Shown: piece after piece, positions 1 through 8,683 of the stretch
Numbering within the stretch: position 1 is the stretch's first letter
Layout of the letters: each line of letters begins with the position of its first letter
Assembly: GCA_016185105.1 (NCBI GenBank)
Contig: JACPOE010000033.1
Coordinates: 1 to 52,342 of the forward strand
Length of the DNA stretch: 52,342 bases
Reading direction: 5' to 3'
Source of the DNA: Bdellovibrio sp.
GTDB lineage: Bacteria > Bdellovibrionota > UBA1018
Notes under the pieces: model-generated
What the model was told of the DNA's origin: nothing
Databases searched by the model: none
Seen by the model: only the letters and a program-made list of their open reading frames with translations
Translations under genes and position numbers: made by a program

Positions 1-1240
1 GATAATTTTCATTAATTTCCGGCTGCATATTCATCAGACGCACAATCTTCTGTTCTAATTCCTCCACTCTGACCTTTTCTGCCCCCTTGTATACCCCTCC
101 CTCAACGTGATCCACTATCTTAGACGGAACTATATACTTCGAAATATATTCAAGCCCTTTACTGCTGATTCCATTGAGAACGTTACCACTGCCATGACCG
201 CTGCTTGCACCTTCCAATACCTCTTGCAATCCAGGGTGTACCTGCTGCATTTGCATCTGATGAGCCAGATAGACGAGCTGTCGCTTAACCTCTTCCGTCT
301 TACGTGGGTCCTTATTGGCATCGGAAACGAGATGATCAAACAGGATTCCCACCTCTTTTTGCATTCTTTCAAGCAACAACTCCCGTTGGGTCAAAGGGAG
401 GGCCTCGATCCTACGCACATCCAAGTTCTGAGTGTGAAACATTCCCTCTGAGTCCCTTTCCGAAAGCGCTGCTTTTTCTATGAGCTTCTCTTTTTGAGAC
501 TGTGGGACTTTTTTTTCGCTTAGCCCAAGACTCGCTCGCATCGCCTCGTCAGACCGGGTGTGGCTTTGGAATTCAGCGAAGTTTCGAGGCTTTCCAATCG
601 ATGGTTGTTCTGGCAAATAGGCAGCGAGATTAGAATCCGACTGAGACCTCCCCAAGCTAACCATCAAGTCAGTCAGTCCCCGTTCTACCGTACAAGGTAC
701 CGAGCTCTTTCTAGAATTAATTTGAGCCTCTGATGGCCTTTCCACTCTGAATGGCTGCTGAAGAAACAACAAGACCTCATCTTTATTTGGAGAGTTGGCT
801 TCTTTTACACAATCCGAATAAAAATCCCTAAACGCCTGCGAGGGATTCTTCCATGATTGATTACAAGATGTTTTTAAATAAGAATTAAACAGCTCAATTA
901 ATACCTCTGAGCTAACCTCCGCCGGTATACAGTATTTCTTCCCCGTATTAAATTTCTTCTGGAATCCGTTGAGATTCAGATTGCCCTGTTTATTCTTAAA
1001 AAGCCGCGAAGCTGCCAGGAGTCGCCTCGTGAGTAAACCTTTGACGTCTCCAGTTAAACTCTCCCGAAACGGCTTGCATGATGCAGTGTTTGGAACACTA
1101 AAAAGGTCTTTCTGTAAAGGCTCCAAACTCGCCTCGACTTGTTCAAGTTCGGCTTTGGTATCTGCAATGACAAAAGAACCAAAAAATCCGGAAACCAGAA
1201 AAATCCCAGAAAGAAGGCCATTCTTGCAAATTTTTTTCAT
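1..1240 (-). CDS. Secreted protein of unknown function (3' end beyond the window)
   Basis: I translated this by hand. The frame is open from an ATG at 1240 down to base 1, about 413 codons without a stop, so the C-terminus lies outside the window. The N-terminus (MKKICKNGLLSGIFLVSG...) is a typical signal peptide: basic residues, then a hydrophobic stretch, with probable cleavage near residue 27 after VIA. The mature part is hydrophilic, with scattered cysteines in the first half (e.g. SCKPF, KKYCIP, KTSCNQSW, YSDCV) and charged, probably helical segments towards the end. No family is recognised. There is no visible Shine-Dalgarno sequence, and a candidate promoter ends only about 8 bases upstream of the ATG, so the message may be nearly leaderless. 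A periplasmic or secreted location is inferred from the signal peptide only. Confidence 0.75.
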   Translation of the reverse strand, partial: MKKICKNGLLSGIFLVSGFFGSFVIADTKAELEQVEASLEPLQKDLFSVPNTASCKPFRESLTGDVKGLLTRRLLAASRLFKNKQGNLNLNGFQKKFNTGKKYCIPAEVSSEVLIELFNSYLKTSCNQSWKNPSQAFRDFYSDCVKEANSPNKDEVLLFLQQPFRVERPSEAQINSRKSSVPCTVERGLTDLMVSLGRSQSDSNLAAYLPEQPSIGKPRNFAEFQSHTRSDEAMRASLGLSEKKVPQSQKEKLIEKAALSERDSEGMFHTQNLDVRRIEALPLTQRELLLERMQKEVGILFDHLVSDANKDPRKTEEVKRQLVYLAHQMQMQQVHPGLQEVLEGASSGHGSGNVLNGISSKGLEYISKYIVPSKIVDHVEGGVYKGAEKVRVEELEQKIVRLMNMQPEINENY

Positions 1241-1248
1241 ATGTTTTG

Positions 1249-1278
1249 ATAATATAGACTTGGCTTACTACTGGTCAA
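1249..1278 (-). promoter_or_regulatory. Candidate sigma-70-type promoter of the left-edge secreted gene
   Basis: On the minus strand TTGACC (1278-1273) and TATTAT (1254-1249) are separated by 18 bases. Each box matches five of six bases of the sigma-70 consensus. Predicted transcription would begin at about 1242, only a few bases before the ATG at 1240, so the transcript would be leaderless or nearly so. The match is by eye and AT-rich DNA gives chance hits. Confidence 0.4.
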
Positions 1279-1436
1279 TTAGGGATTGAACTTAGTCTAA
1301 CCTTCAAATCTACAACAAAACAATTTACTCAGCGCATCACTCCGTCGAACAAATCTATAAATCCCTTGCCATGCCGGACTATCCAAAGGACCGATCATGC
1401 AACTGATGAGACGCTAACTCTATTGAGTCCGCAGCT

Positions 1437-2666
1437 CTACAATCCGTTCGACTCGTTTGCTGTATCAGCATGAAGCTGAACGAGCTGCTGATCAAAAAAA
1501 ACTACCAAATCTCTGTGACTATTATGAATCTGATCGTCGCGATACTCTGTCTTATTTCTCACAACAATACTATAGTCCCGAAGAAGTGTTGCAAACCTCT
1601 TTCCTTTTGAAAAAAGGTCTTTGCTCTCTGAGACGCTCCTGAAGTGAGGATGAAAATCGTCCCCACTTCCAATGAACGCAAACTCAGGAGAAGTCCTTCG
1701 GTCATAAGAAAACAAGTCCCGGTTATCAAAGAAGACTCTCCTTGGAATCGAAAGAGTATAAAGAATCTGGCTACCCGTCTTGTAATAGACAAAGCTACAT
1801 GCAGACTTTTTAGGTCGGCAGAAGCCATCAAATAAACTCCCACCCATAAGCGTCTGACCATAGGACAGGTCCATTAGCTTGAAACTCTTTACAGGCAGGA
1901 GGGCTGGATTAGTAAGGTCATAGGGTTCATTTGATGAAAAGAGAGAATTCCTTTTAAGCGGAAGATCCAGAAAGCAGGTCGGTCTTCCGTCGTGCTCGTT
2001 CAGAAACCCATCCGTTCCTCTCCAAAGCAGGACATGGTCGTTACGCATCGCTGCTTCTTCTAATCGAAGGACATCAAAGAAAAAACCAGTCCTGCTTTCC
2101 TCGACAATTGCCCTAAACAGATGAGTACCATGCTCCGGAATACTATTGCTAGATCCTGGAAACCGTGGAATAGAGGCCTCCGTCATTTGCTGATAGCGCT
2201 CTAAAATGTGACTCAGCATTTTTTCCATATTGGGATTTGCTGGGTCAAGTTCACGAAAGATATTTAGTGAAGTAGTAAAATAAATGTCATTTTGCGCATC
2301 GCTTTCGCTCTTATATTTACCCGGCTGATAGGTACTGAAAGCATAGTGAAGGCCCCAGAGTTCATAGACGACATCTGGAACTTCCATGATCTTGAAGGGT
2401 GCAATTTTCCGGGCCTCGAGCTCTTCCGCAACAGCTTGGCTTGGCCTCGGATGAAAAGTGGTTGCCTGAATACCTGTATGAGACTGGAGCGTCCTGAGAA
2501 TCAGCGCTTTTTCTTCCGGAGTGAAGGGCTTGTCTCCCAGAGGAACAATGATTTGGGCTGCAAAAGAATTTGCCCCTACTGACAAGAGTACACCTCCAAC
2601 AAGAAGTGCTAAAATTCTGGTTTTGAAAAGAAATCTCCGACTCACACTAAATAACTCTTTAAACAT
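1437..2666 (-). CDS. Secreted protein of unknown function
   Basis: This 409-residue protein has a signal peptide: basic start (SRRFLFKTR), hydrophobic core ILALLVGGVLLSVGA, probable cleavage near residue 37 after SFA. No family is recognised with confidence. The C-terminal half has three spaced blocks: HVLLWRGTDGF (Arg216), YGQTLMGGSLFDGF (Ser277) and SPEFAFIG (Glu328). Their order is reminiscent of the R-S-E signature of ADP-ribosyltransferase folds. This is a speculative reading, because the second and third blocks are weak. The gene lies alone between the left-edge secreted gene and a methyltransferase, all on the same strand. A short AAAGG sits before the ATG. Confidence 0.75.
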   Translation of the reverse strand: MFKELFSVSRRFLFKTRILALLVGGVLLSVGANSFAAQIIVPLGDKPFTPEEKALILRTLQSHTGIQATTFHPRPSQAVAEELEARKIAPFKIMEVPDVVYELWGLHYAFSTYQPGKYKSESDAQNDIYFTTSLNIFRELDPANPNMEKMLSHILERYQQMTEASIPRFPGSSNSIPEHGTHLFRAIVEESRTGFFFDVLRLEEAAMRNDHVLLWRGTDGFLNEHDGRPTCFLDLPLKRNSLFSSNEPYDLTNPALLPVKSFKLMDLSYGQTLMGGSLFDGFCRPKKSACSFVYYKTGSQILYTLSIPRRVFFDNRDLFSYDRRTSPEFAFIGSGDDFHPHFRSVSESKDLFSKGKRFATLLRDYSIVVRNKTEYRDDQIHNSHRDLVVFFDQQLVQLHADTANESNGL

Positions 2667-2742
2667 GTCCTAAACCTTTCTAGTCCAATCACACGAAAAG
2701 CCCCAAACAGAGGCAAATAACTAGATTGTTTTAGTACATTAT

Positions 2743-3588
2743 TTAAATTTTAAATACGGTAGGTTCTACCCTAGTGAGTTCGATTTTCGAATGGGCCGAT
2801 GGCTTAACCCCAACGATCCACAAGCTCCCAGCCCAGATCCAAGTCCCCCTGGGACGCTGAAAGGAAACAATCTGAAACCCTGCATTTTTCATTAGGTTTC
2901 GCACGGTCAGAGGTTCGCTTAGGAAAACGGCATCTGAGTCACTAAAGGCTGGCTTCTTCATGCAGGGGACTCTGAATCTTGGTTTCGGCTTCTTGGAAAC
3001 TAAACTCAGCTGAGTTGAAACGAACAAGTTTCTAAACAAGAAATAGAAAGCTTCCAACAGACTACTTCCATAAGGAAACGTATACCCATCCATTCGCTTG
3101 AAAACCGGCGTTTTCCAATACCTTAGCAAGCTGAGAAGGATCACTTTCAAACTCGCCAAGGGAGAGAGTAGATTTGGACTAATAATAATGAGCTTTCCAT
3201 TTGGCTTAAGCGTTCTGTAACACTCCTCGATACAAGCTTGGGGATCTTCCAGGTGTTCGATTACACGGTAGAGTGAGTAATTAGGGGCAGTATCGGGAGC
3301 CAGAACATTATTCAAAAGATCAATTTCGAGTACGGGAATAGGAATCTGCTTTTCAGTGAAATTCCTTTGCGCAGTTGCGGGATAAATATCGGATGCCGTG
3401 ACTTGAATTCCCGCCATATGCAAGGCATACGCCGCGGCACCGGATCCAGAGCCCAGCTCAATTAGCGATTCCTTTCCTAACTCTGATTTTACAAAATCGG
3501 TGTACTCCTTAAATGCCTCCGGATTAAATTCGCCTTTGAAACCCTGGTAGGCGTCATCTTTGTAGAATTTGCTAAGTTCGGGCTTCAT
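2743..3588 (-). CDS. Class I SAM-dependent methyltransferase
   Basis: This 281-residue protein has the methyltransferase core in its first 150 residues. Motif I is LIELGSGSGAAAYAL (glycines at 46-50), the acidic end of strand 2 is ASDIYP (Asp67), and a methyltransf_11-type segment reads YRVIEHLEDP followed by ECYRTLKPNGKLIIISPN. The Class I fold and SAM binding are therefore well supported. The substrate is not readable from sequence. The C-terminal 130 residues contain a hydrophobic stretch (SLKVILLSLLRYW) and a basic region, and are divergent. Proteins of this kind often modify small molecules or cell-envelope precursors, but nothing in the neighbourhood fixes the role. AT-rich DNA precedes the ATG. 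Confidence 0.85.
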   Translation of the reverse strand: MKPELSKFYKDDAYQGFKGEFNPEAFKEYTDFVKSELGKESLIELGSGSGAAAYALHMAGIQVTASDIYPATAQRNFTEKQIPIPVLEIDLLNNVLAPDTAPNYSLYRVIEHLEDPQACIEECYRTLKPNGKLIIISPNLLSPLASLKVILLSLLRYWKTPVFKRMDGYTFPYGSSLLEAFYFLFRNLFVSTQLSLVSKKPKPRFRVPCMKKPAFSDSDAVFLSEPLTVRNLMKNAGFQIVSFQRPRGTWIWAGSLWIVGVKPSAHSKIELTRVEPTVFKI

Positions 3589-3761
3589 TAATTCAATATA
3601 CTAAACTTGTTTTATGTATTTTTACAGTTGTTAAGATTTTGTTTAGAACCTCTACTTCACTAAGTCTTTCAACAAGTTACCACCTCGCAATCTTATGACT
3701 AGATGCACCAAGGCCCATATAATGGAATAGAGACCAAAACAGGTCAGGGTAATTGAAGCTG

Positions 3762-4094
3762 ATGCAAAAAACCAAACGAACAGAATATAGAAGATTCGCG
3801 CGGGATGGGGTGTCTCTTGCTGCTTTTTTACTTTTTTCTTTTGCCTATTCTGGGTGCGGAAACGCACAGTTCAATTGGGCACAGCTTGTAGCAAATGCTC
3901 CCTTCTCGTCGCAGGGTCCTTCGAGCAATCAAACAAAAGCCCCGTTGCCAAAACTCACTGAAAATCGAGTTCAAGTAGGCGGAGGTCAAGCCGTGGTCAG
4001 TGGTTCAGGAGTCAACGGTTTAGTTTGGCTGAAAAATGGGGTCCAAAGTTCGACTGGGCCAGGAGTGACGTTGAAAAATGTTGTTATTAAATAG
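3762..4094 (+). CDS. Small putative lipoprotein
   Basis: Reading from the ATG at 3762 gives a 110-residue protein: MQKTKRTEYRRFARDG, a hydrophobic stretch, then a lipobox-like YSGC (Cys32). The mature part is short, rich in Ser, Gln, Gly and Val, and ends in glycine-rich sequence. A TTG at 3753 could be an alternative start, but it lies too close to the only AGGG. The last 17 bases overlap the start of the next gene, so translational coupling with the large surface protein is likely. A 71-codon frame on the opposite strand overlaps the N-terminus and was judged less likely. The family is not recognised. An outer-membrane-anchored partner of the downstream fibre-like protein is an inference from position. 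Confidence 0.6.
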   Translation: MQKTKRTEYRRFARDGVSLAAFLLFSFAYSGCGNAQFNWAQLVANAPFSSQGPSSNQTKAPLPKLTENRVQVGGGQAVVSGSGVNGLVWLKNGVQSSTGPGVTLKNVVIK

Positions 4095-6141
4095 TAAAAA
4101 TTTAAAACTAATTTTATTAGTTTTTATCCTTACACTCCCGGCAGCGGAAAGTTTCGCAGGAAACGTTTCTCAGAGTTTTACCTTACAAGGACAATTGATG
4201 GATTCTTCGGGGTCAACACCCCTTTCAGGAGTGATTTCATTTACAGTGGGAATTCTTTCCCCCGGAACTTCTAACACGTGTTTACTCTATGAAGAATTCC
4301 AGTCCTATGATGTCACCAACACCAACGGCTACTTTTCGATTGAAATAGGGTCCGGAGTCGGCAGTGGGAAACGCATCGTCGGTTCAGACCCTGGTCTGAG
4401 TATGGCTCAGGTTTTTAATAACAATACTGCGACACAATTGCTTGGCCCCTCTAGCGGGTGTCCATCTGGCTACACGCCCGCAACCGGTGACTCGAGACAG
4501 GTTCAAATTACCCTTCAAAGTGCATCTCTCGGGACGGTGCAGCTGACTCCTAATCAAATTCTTTCGGCAGCTCCGCAAGCCTTAGTTGCTGAGACGCTTC
4601 AAGGATTGACTCCCACCTCTTTTATTCAGGCCTCTGGAAATGTAAGTCAAAGCAATCTGAATACGCTAACTGGTAACGGCGATGCATCCTCGTTGCACAA
4701 TCACAATTCCCTTTACCTTGTGTCAGCAAATTCAGGGACAAATAACCTAGGCTCAGGTACTTCCTATTCCCTCGGAAGTCTCGGCCTGGGCACCCAGACC
4801 CCAGTGGGTCGCCTTGAAATTATTCCAGCAGGTGTTGGACAAAAAGGAGAGATTATCCAAGCCGTTGCCGGGCAAACTGCTAACCTTTTTGAGATCCAAA
4901 GAAGCGACTTCTCAGTAGCTTCCTATTTTGATTCTGGTGGGAACCTTTTTATTGGTGAGCCTGCTTCAAGTGGACAAGCTGCCACGAAGAACTACGTCGA
5001 CACGCACTCAGTCACAAGTTTCAATACTAGAAACGGGGCCATTACTTTGACCGCCTCGGATGTCGCTACCGCTGCGGGAGTTACGACGGGAGATCTTACA
5101 GCACTGGCTGGCACCTCAGGTTCAATACAAGGACAGCTCAACACAAAAGAGCCCCAAATTACGGTGGGCTCTACAGCTCAATATTTCCGAGGCGACAAAA
5201 CTTTTCAAACTTTGAATACTTCAGTGGTACCCGAGAGCGGCTCGCTCTACTTTACGAATTCACGAGCCCAAGGAGCAATATCGGTGGCGGGACCGCTCAC
5301 CTACAGCGGAGGCGTTATTAATCTACCGGTGGGAAATCTGCCCATCGGTGCCTTGGCACCTCTTGCCTATGGAGTCTCTGGAGGAACTGGGTATTTCGGA
5401 TTGCCCTTAAGTACCTCCCAAATTCTTGTAGGGTCTGCCGTGGGTGTGGCCGCCCCAGTGTCGCTGTCGGGAGATGCAAGCATCAATGCGTCAGGCGTCC
5501 TTACACTTTCTTCGGCATTTGCACCTGGGGTTTCGGGTGGCACTGGCATATACACGAAAGTTTCAGTCAATAATCGCGGTGTAGTGGTCGAAGGGAATTT
5601 CCTTGCCCCCGCTGATCTCGTAGGGGCTTTGAGTGGTGACGTTGTAGCAGCTTCTACGGGGGCTACCGTTATCCGAATTCACGGAATGCCAGTAGGTCCG
5701 AGTGGGGCACTAGCGGTAACGGGTCCAACTGGCGGAACCGGAAATTATTTCTTGGGATGGAACGGCCGATGGGAACCCATGCCCACACGAGCACCGGCTG
5801 CCTGCCCGGCAGGCTATTCGGCTGCTCCGAACGGGGCTGCCACAGGCCCCGGACTGGTTTGCATATCGGGAGTTCATGGTGGATCCTCTTGGACCACCGC
5901 CGTCACAACCTGCATGAGTGAGGGTGCTCACCTTTGTTCTGTTCGGGAGTGGTTTAGTGGATGTGTGAGTGGAATTTATTCCCCAAGTGGATCGTTTGAG
6001 TGGACTGGAGAGTGGGGGTGGGGCGGTCTCAACAACGTACCGCTCGCATTTTCTCCGGGCAGTCCCGGACCGTGCACTTTAAACTATAACTCAAATGCTA
6101 TGGGCCCTGCAAACAGCAACGGATTTCGCTGTTGCCTCTAG
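4078..6141 (+). CDS. Secreted phage-tail-fibre-like surface protein with Cys-rich C-terminal domain
   Basis: This 687-residue protein begins with a signal peptide (hydrophobic LKLILLVFILTLPAAESFA). Next is a beta-rich domain (FTLQGQLMDSSGSTPLSGV...) of the sort found at the start of Bdellovibrio surface proteins. Residues of about 170-560 are low-complexity Gly/Ser/Thr/Asn repeats with phrases seen in phage tail fibres: NHNSLYL, STAQYFRGDKTFQTLN, LYFTNSRAQGAI. The last 110 residues form a compact Cys/Trp/Gly-rich domain (AHLCSVREWFSGC ... NGFRCCL), resembling sulfatase-modifying-factor or C-type-lectin-like folds. No intramolecular chaperone (S74) domain ends the protein, unlike many fibre proteins. 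A surface adhesin or prey/host recognition role is inferred. The gene overlaps the upstream lipoprotein by 17 bases. Confidence 0.75.
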   Translation: MLLLNSKNLKLILLVFILTLPAAESFAGNVSQSFTLQGQLMDSSGSTPLSGVISFTVGILSPGTSNTCLLYEEFQSYDVTNTNGYFSIEIGSGVGSGKRIVGSDPGLSMAQVFNNNTATQLLGPSSGCPSGYTPATGDSRQVQITLQSASLGTVQLTPNQILSAAPQALVAETLQGLTPTSFIQASGNVSQSNLNTLTGNGDASSLHNHNSLYLVSANSGTNNLGSGTSYSLGSLGLGTQTPVGRLEIIPAGVGQKGEIIQAVAGQTANLFEIQRSDFSVASYFDSGGNLFIGEPASSGQAATKNYVDTHSVTSFNTRNGAITLTASDVATAAGVTTGDLTALAGTSGSIQGQLNTKEPQITVGSTAQYFRGDKTFQTLNTSVVPESGSLYFTNSRAQGAISVAGPLTYSGGVINLPVGNLPIGALAPLAYGVSGGTGYFGLPLSTSQILVGSAVGVAAPVSLSGDASINASGVLTLSSAFAPGVSGGTGIYTKVSVNNRGVVVEGNFLAPADLVGALSGDVVAASTGATVIRIHGMPVGPSGALAVTGPTGGTGNYFLGWNGRWEPMPTRAPAACPAGYSAAPNGAATGPGLVCISGVHGGSSWTTAVTTCMSEGAHLCSVREWFSGCVSGIYSPSGSFEWTGEWGWGGLNNVPLAFSPGSPGPCTLNYNSNAMGPANSNGFRCCL

Positions 6142-6147
6142 ATCCAG

Positions 6148-7986
6148 CTATTCGCCTGAAAGCTCAGCCCAACGCGAATACAGACGATCAATTTCGGCAT
6201 GTAACTCGGCCATCTCTTTTGAAATCTGGCCCAACAAAATAGATTGGGTCGCATTTTTCGGATCTTCACTCTGAAGCTCGAGTTCCTGCAAACGAGCCTC
6301 AGCCTTATGAATGGCGGGCTCCATTTCATCGAGTTCGCGCTGTTCCTTGTAGCTCAGTTTTTTCCTTTTTGAAGGTGAAGCAGCGGTCCCGTCACTTTTT
6401 TTTTCGCTCGAGGGAGCAGCAGCCTGAGGTTTCGACTCTTTTTGTGGTGCGCGTTGGTCTCGATGCCAGACCTCCCATTGATCCAATCCAGTGAAAGACA
6501 CAATCTCTTTGGCGCCCCGCTCGTCCGTCCCAAAAGCGAGAATCTGAGTAGAAACTTGATCCAAAAAATACCGGTCGTGAGAAACTAGAAGGACCGCGCC
6601 GTTAAAATCCTTCAAAACTTCCTCCAAAACGTCCAACGTTGCCATGTCGAGGTCATTTGTCGGTTCGTCTAGGACCAAGAGATTTGCTTGACGGAGCATT
6701 AGCCTAGCAATCAAAAGACGGCTTTGCTCACCCCCGGAAAGTTTCCCTACTGCCATTTCCATTTGGGCATGGGAAAACAAAAATCGATCCAGATAGCTTT
6801 TGTTATGGACTCGGTTTCCCCTGTAATCGACTGTGTCTCCGGTCGGACACAAAGTCTTCAAAACAGAGAGATTAGGATCTAGGCTTTCTCGATTTTGTTC
6901 AAAGTAGGCCACTTGCAAAAGATCAGATCTGAAAACTTCACCTGTGTCTGGTCTTTCTTCCCCTAAAAGAATTCGAATCAAAGTGGACTTTCCACACCCA
7001 TTGGTCCCCAAAAGGCCAATCCTAGAGCCTGGAGTTACCAAGAGGTCCAGCTTGGGTACCACTGTTTTTCCAGAGTAGGATTTTGAAATCCCTTTGGCTT
7101 CAATTAGCTTTTTTGGACTCCGATCGGATGCACCGAAGTCTAACCGAGCGACCTGGGATTGATTCCGATAGGCCACTTCCTCAACGGTTGATTTCAATTC
7201 ACCTGCTCTTTGAATTCGCGCCTGCTGTTTAGTGGTCCTTGCCTTAGCCCCACGCCTCAGCCATTCCACTTCGCGCCTCAAGGTATTTTTCAGACGAACT
7301 TCCTGACGTTGCTGAGCGGCAAGCTTCTGCTCTTTGATGTCTAAGAAATCTGCATAGTCCCCATGGTGACTGAGAATCCCTTCAGGATTTCTGCGATCCA
7401 ACTCTAATATCCGATTTGAGACGGCCTGAAGAAAAACTCGATCATGAGTAATAGTAACGGCTGCAAGCCCTGCCCCAGCCAGAAAGGTTTCCAACCATTC
7501 AATTCCTTCGACATCGAGATGATTCGTTGGTTCGTCGAGAAATAGAAGATCGGGTTCCCGCATCAATTCGCGGGCGAGGGCAACGCGCTTTTTCCAGCCC
7601 CCGGAAAGAGTATCGACTAGGGTATCTGCCCCCAGCTCGTTCAGAGAAAGCTTCGAAAGAATCTCATCCACTTTAAGGGTGACTTCCCAGTCATGAGCAT
7701 CAGCGGCCGGCGCACCCTCTAAAACGGTACTCTGCACGGTTGCTCCCGGCTGAAACAGCGGGATTTGCTCTAAAAAGCCAAATCGAACCCCACGCTGAAC
7801 CGAGACCTTGCCTTCATCCGCAGAGACTCGTCCAGCCAATATCTTTAGAAGTGTAGATTTACCCGCTCCGTTGGGGCCAATTAGGCCAATTCGTTCACCG
7901 GTTTCAATTGAAAAGGTTATATTCTCGAAAAGGGGGCGAGCCCCAAAAGCTTTTTTCAGCTGATGAACACTAAGTAAGATGGACAC
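6148..7986 (-). CDS. uup: ABC-F family ATPase, Uup-like
   Basis: This 612-residue protein is soluble and has two ABC domains and no membrane segments. Domain 1 has Walker A GPNGAGKST (37-45), signature LSGGWKKR (127-134), Walker B LLFLDEPTNHLD (147-158) and switch ITHDR. Domain 2 has Walker A GTNGCGKST (327-335), signature LSGGEQSR (416-423) and LLVLDEPTNDLD. The interdomain linker (about 215-290) is charged and helical, as in ABC-F proteins. The C-terminal 80 residues form a KRKKLSYKEQRELDE...coiled-coil extension typical of Uup. ABC-F proteins act on ribosomes, and Uup has also been linked to DNA transposition/precise excision. The start is a GTG (7986), 30 bases downstream of the terminator of the RRM gene. 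Confidence 0.9.
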   Translation of the reverse strand: MSILLSVHQLKKAFGARPLFENITFSIETGERIGLIGPNGAGKSTLLKILAGRVSADEGKVSVQRGVRFGFLEQIPLFQPGATVQSTVLEGAPAADAHDWEVTLKVDEILSKLSLNELGADTLVDTLSGGWKKRVALARELMREPDLLFLDEPTNHLDVEGIEWLETFLAGAGLAAVTITHDRVFLQAVSNRILELDRRNPEGILSHHGDYADFLDIKEQKLAAQQRQEVRLKNTLRREVEWLRRGAKARTTKQQARIQRAGELKSTVEEVAYRNQSQVARLDFGASDRSPKKLIEAKGISKSYSGKTVVPKLDLLVTPGSRIGLLGTNGCGKSTLIRILLGEERPDTGEVFRSDLLQVAYFEQNRESLDPNLSVLKTLCPTGDTVDYRGNRVHNKSYLDRFLFSHAQMEMAVGKLSGGEQSRLLIARLMLRQANLLVLDEPTNDLDMATLDVLEEVLKDFNGAVLLVSHDRYFLDQVSTQILAFGTDERGAKEIVSFTGLDQWEVWHRDQRAPQKESKPQAAAPSSEKKSDGTAASPSKRKKLSYKEQRELDEMEPAIHKAEARLQELELQSEDPKNATQSILLGQISKEMAELHAEIDRLYSRWAELSGE

Positions 7987-8015
7987 AGGTACCTACGGTC
8001 GAAAGCAGTCATACG

Positions 8016-8068
8016 AAAAAAAAACTCTGTGAGGCTCTGGATCATCAGACCCAGAAACGCTCACAGAG
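8016..8068 (-). terminator. Rho-independent terminator of the RRM gene
   Basis: On the minus strand, arms CTCTGTGAG (8068-8060) and CTCACAGAG (8033-8025) pair perfectly over 9 bp. A second inner stem, TCTGG/CCAGA, extends the hairpin. It is followed directly by nine T residues (8024-8016). It lies 40 bases after the RRM stop codon and just upstream of the uup start, so it should separate the two genes. Confidence 0.9.
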
Positions 8069-8108
8069 CCTCTATAGTTCTAAATTAGACGTAGCAAGTT
8101 CTCACTGA

Positions 8109-8474
8109 CTACATCCGGCCGCCGCGTCCACCGCCGCCGCCGCCAAAACCGCGACCGCCGCGTCCACCGCCGCCACCAAATCCGCCACCGCCGCCGCCGC
8201 CACCACGACGATTATTGTCGCGGGGAACCATGGGCTTAGCTTCGTTAACGGTCATAGGACGACCGTCGTAATCCGCGCCATTAAATTTCGCGATTGCATC
8301 TGCGGCCTCAGCTTCGCTTGACATCTCAACAAAGCCAAAACCTTTGCTACGGCCGCTATCGCGGTCCACGATGATCTTTGCGGACTCAACAGTTCCACAT
8401 TGAGAAAAGGTGTCGACCAGAATCTGGTCGGTTGCTGAGAAGGGAAGATTTCCTACATATAGTTTTTTACCCAT
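8109..8474 (-). CDS. RNA-binding protein with one RRM and a Gly/Arg-rich tail
   Basis: This 121-residue protein has one RRM (residues 3-80) with RNP2 LYVGNL (5-10) and RNP1 KGFGFVEM (44-51). Both aromatic RNA-stacking positions are present. A tail from residue 89 to the end is almost entirely Gly and Arg (RRGGGGGGGGFGGGGGRGGRG...), like cyanobacterial Rbp and eukaryotic hnRNP/glycine-rich proteins. Such small RRM proteins bind single-stranded RNA and are often cold-responsive. The start is set by a strong Shine-Dalgarno AAGGAGG seven bases before the ATG. The approximately 165-base leader is GC-rich near the gene and could fold, and the gene ends at a strong terminator, so it is a single-gene unit and probably highly expressed. 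The tail-encoding DNA is locally very GC-rich. Confidence 0.92.
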   Translation of the reverse strand: MGKKLYVGNLPFSATDQILVDTFSQCGTVESAKIIVDRDSGRSKGFGFVEMSSEAEAADAIAKFNGADYDGRPMTVNEAKPMVPRDNNRRGGGGGGGGFGGGGGRGGRGFGGGGGGRGGRM

Positions 8475-8683
8475 GAGACCTCCTTAAGGCTGGGAGCCGC
8501 GTCCCGCTTCCGGCACACGCTGAAACGGCATTTTCAAAGAGGCTTTGGCACCACGCCCGCACAACTCTGAAGCGACAAACGATTTAGTCCACTGATATAG
8601 CAGAGGTTATTTTTAAAAAAAAGTAATTTTCCTTTCATTTTCAACTCCTTGGCATTTCCTGAATACTCGACACAAACGATCGA

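Noticed and set aside
3652..3867. Minus-strand 71-codon frame with one hydrophobic segment
   Set aside because: It overlaps the start of the lipoprotein gene, which has a better signal sequence and is coupled to the next gene; no SD or family.
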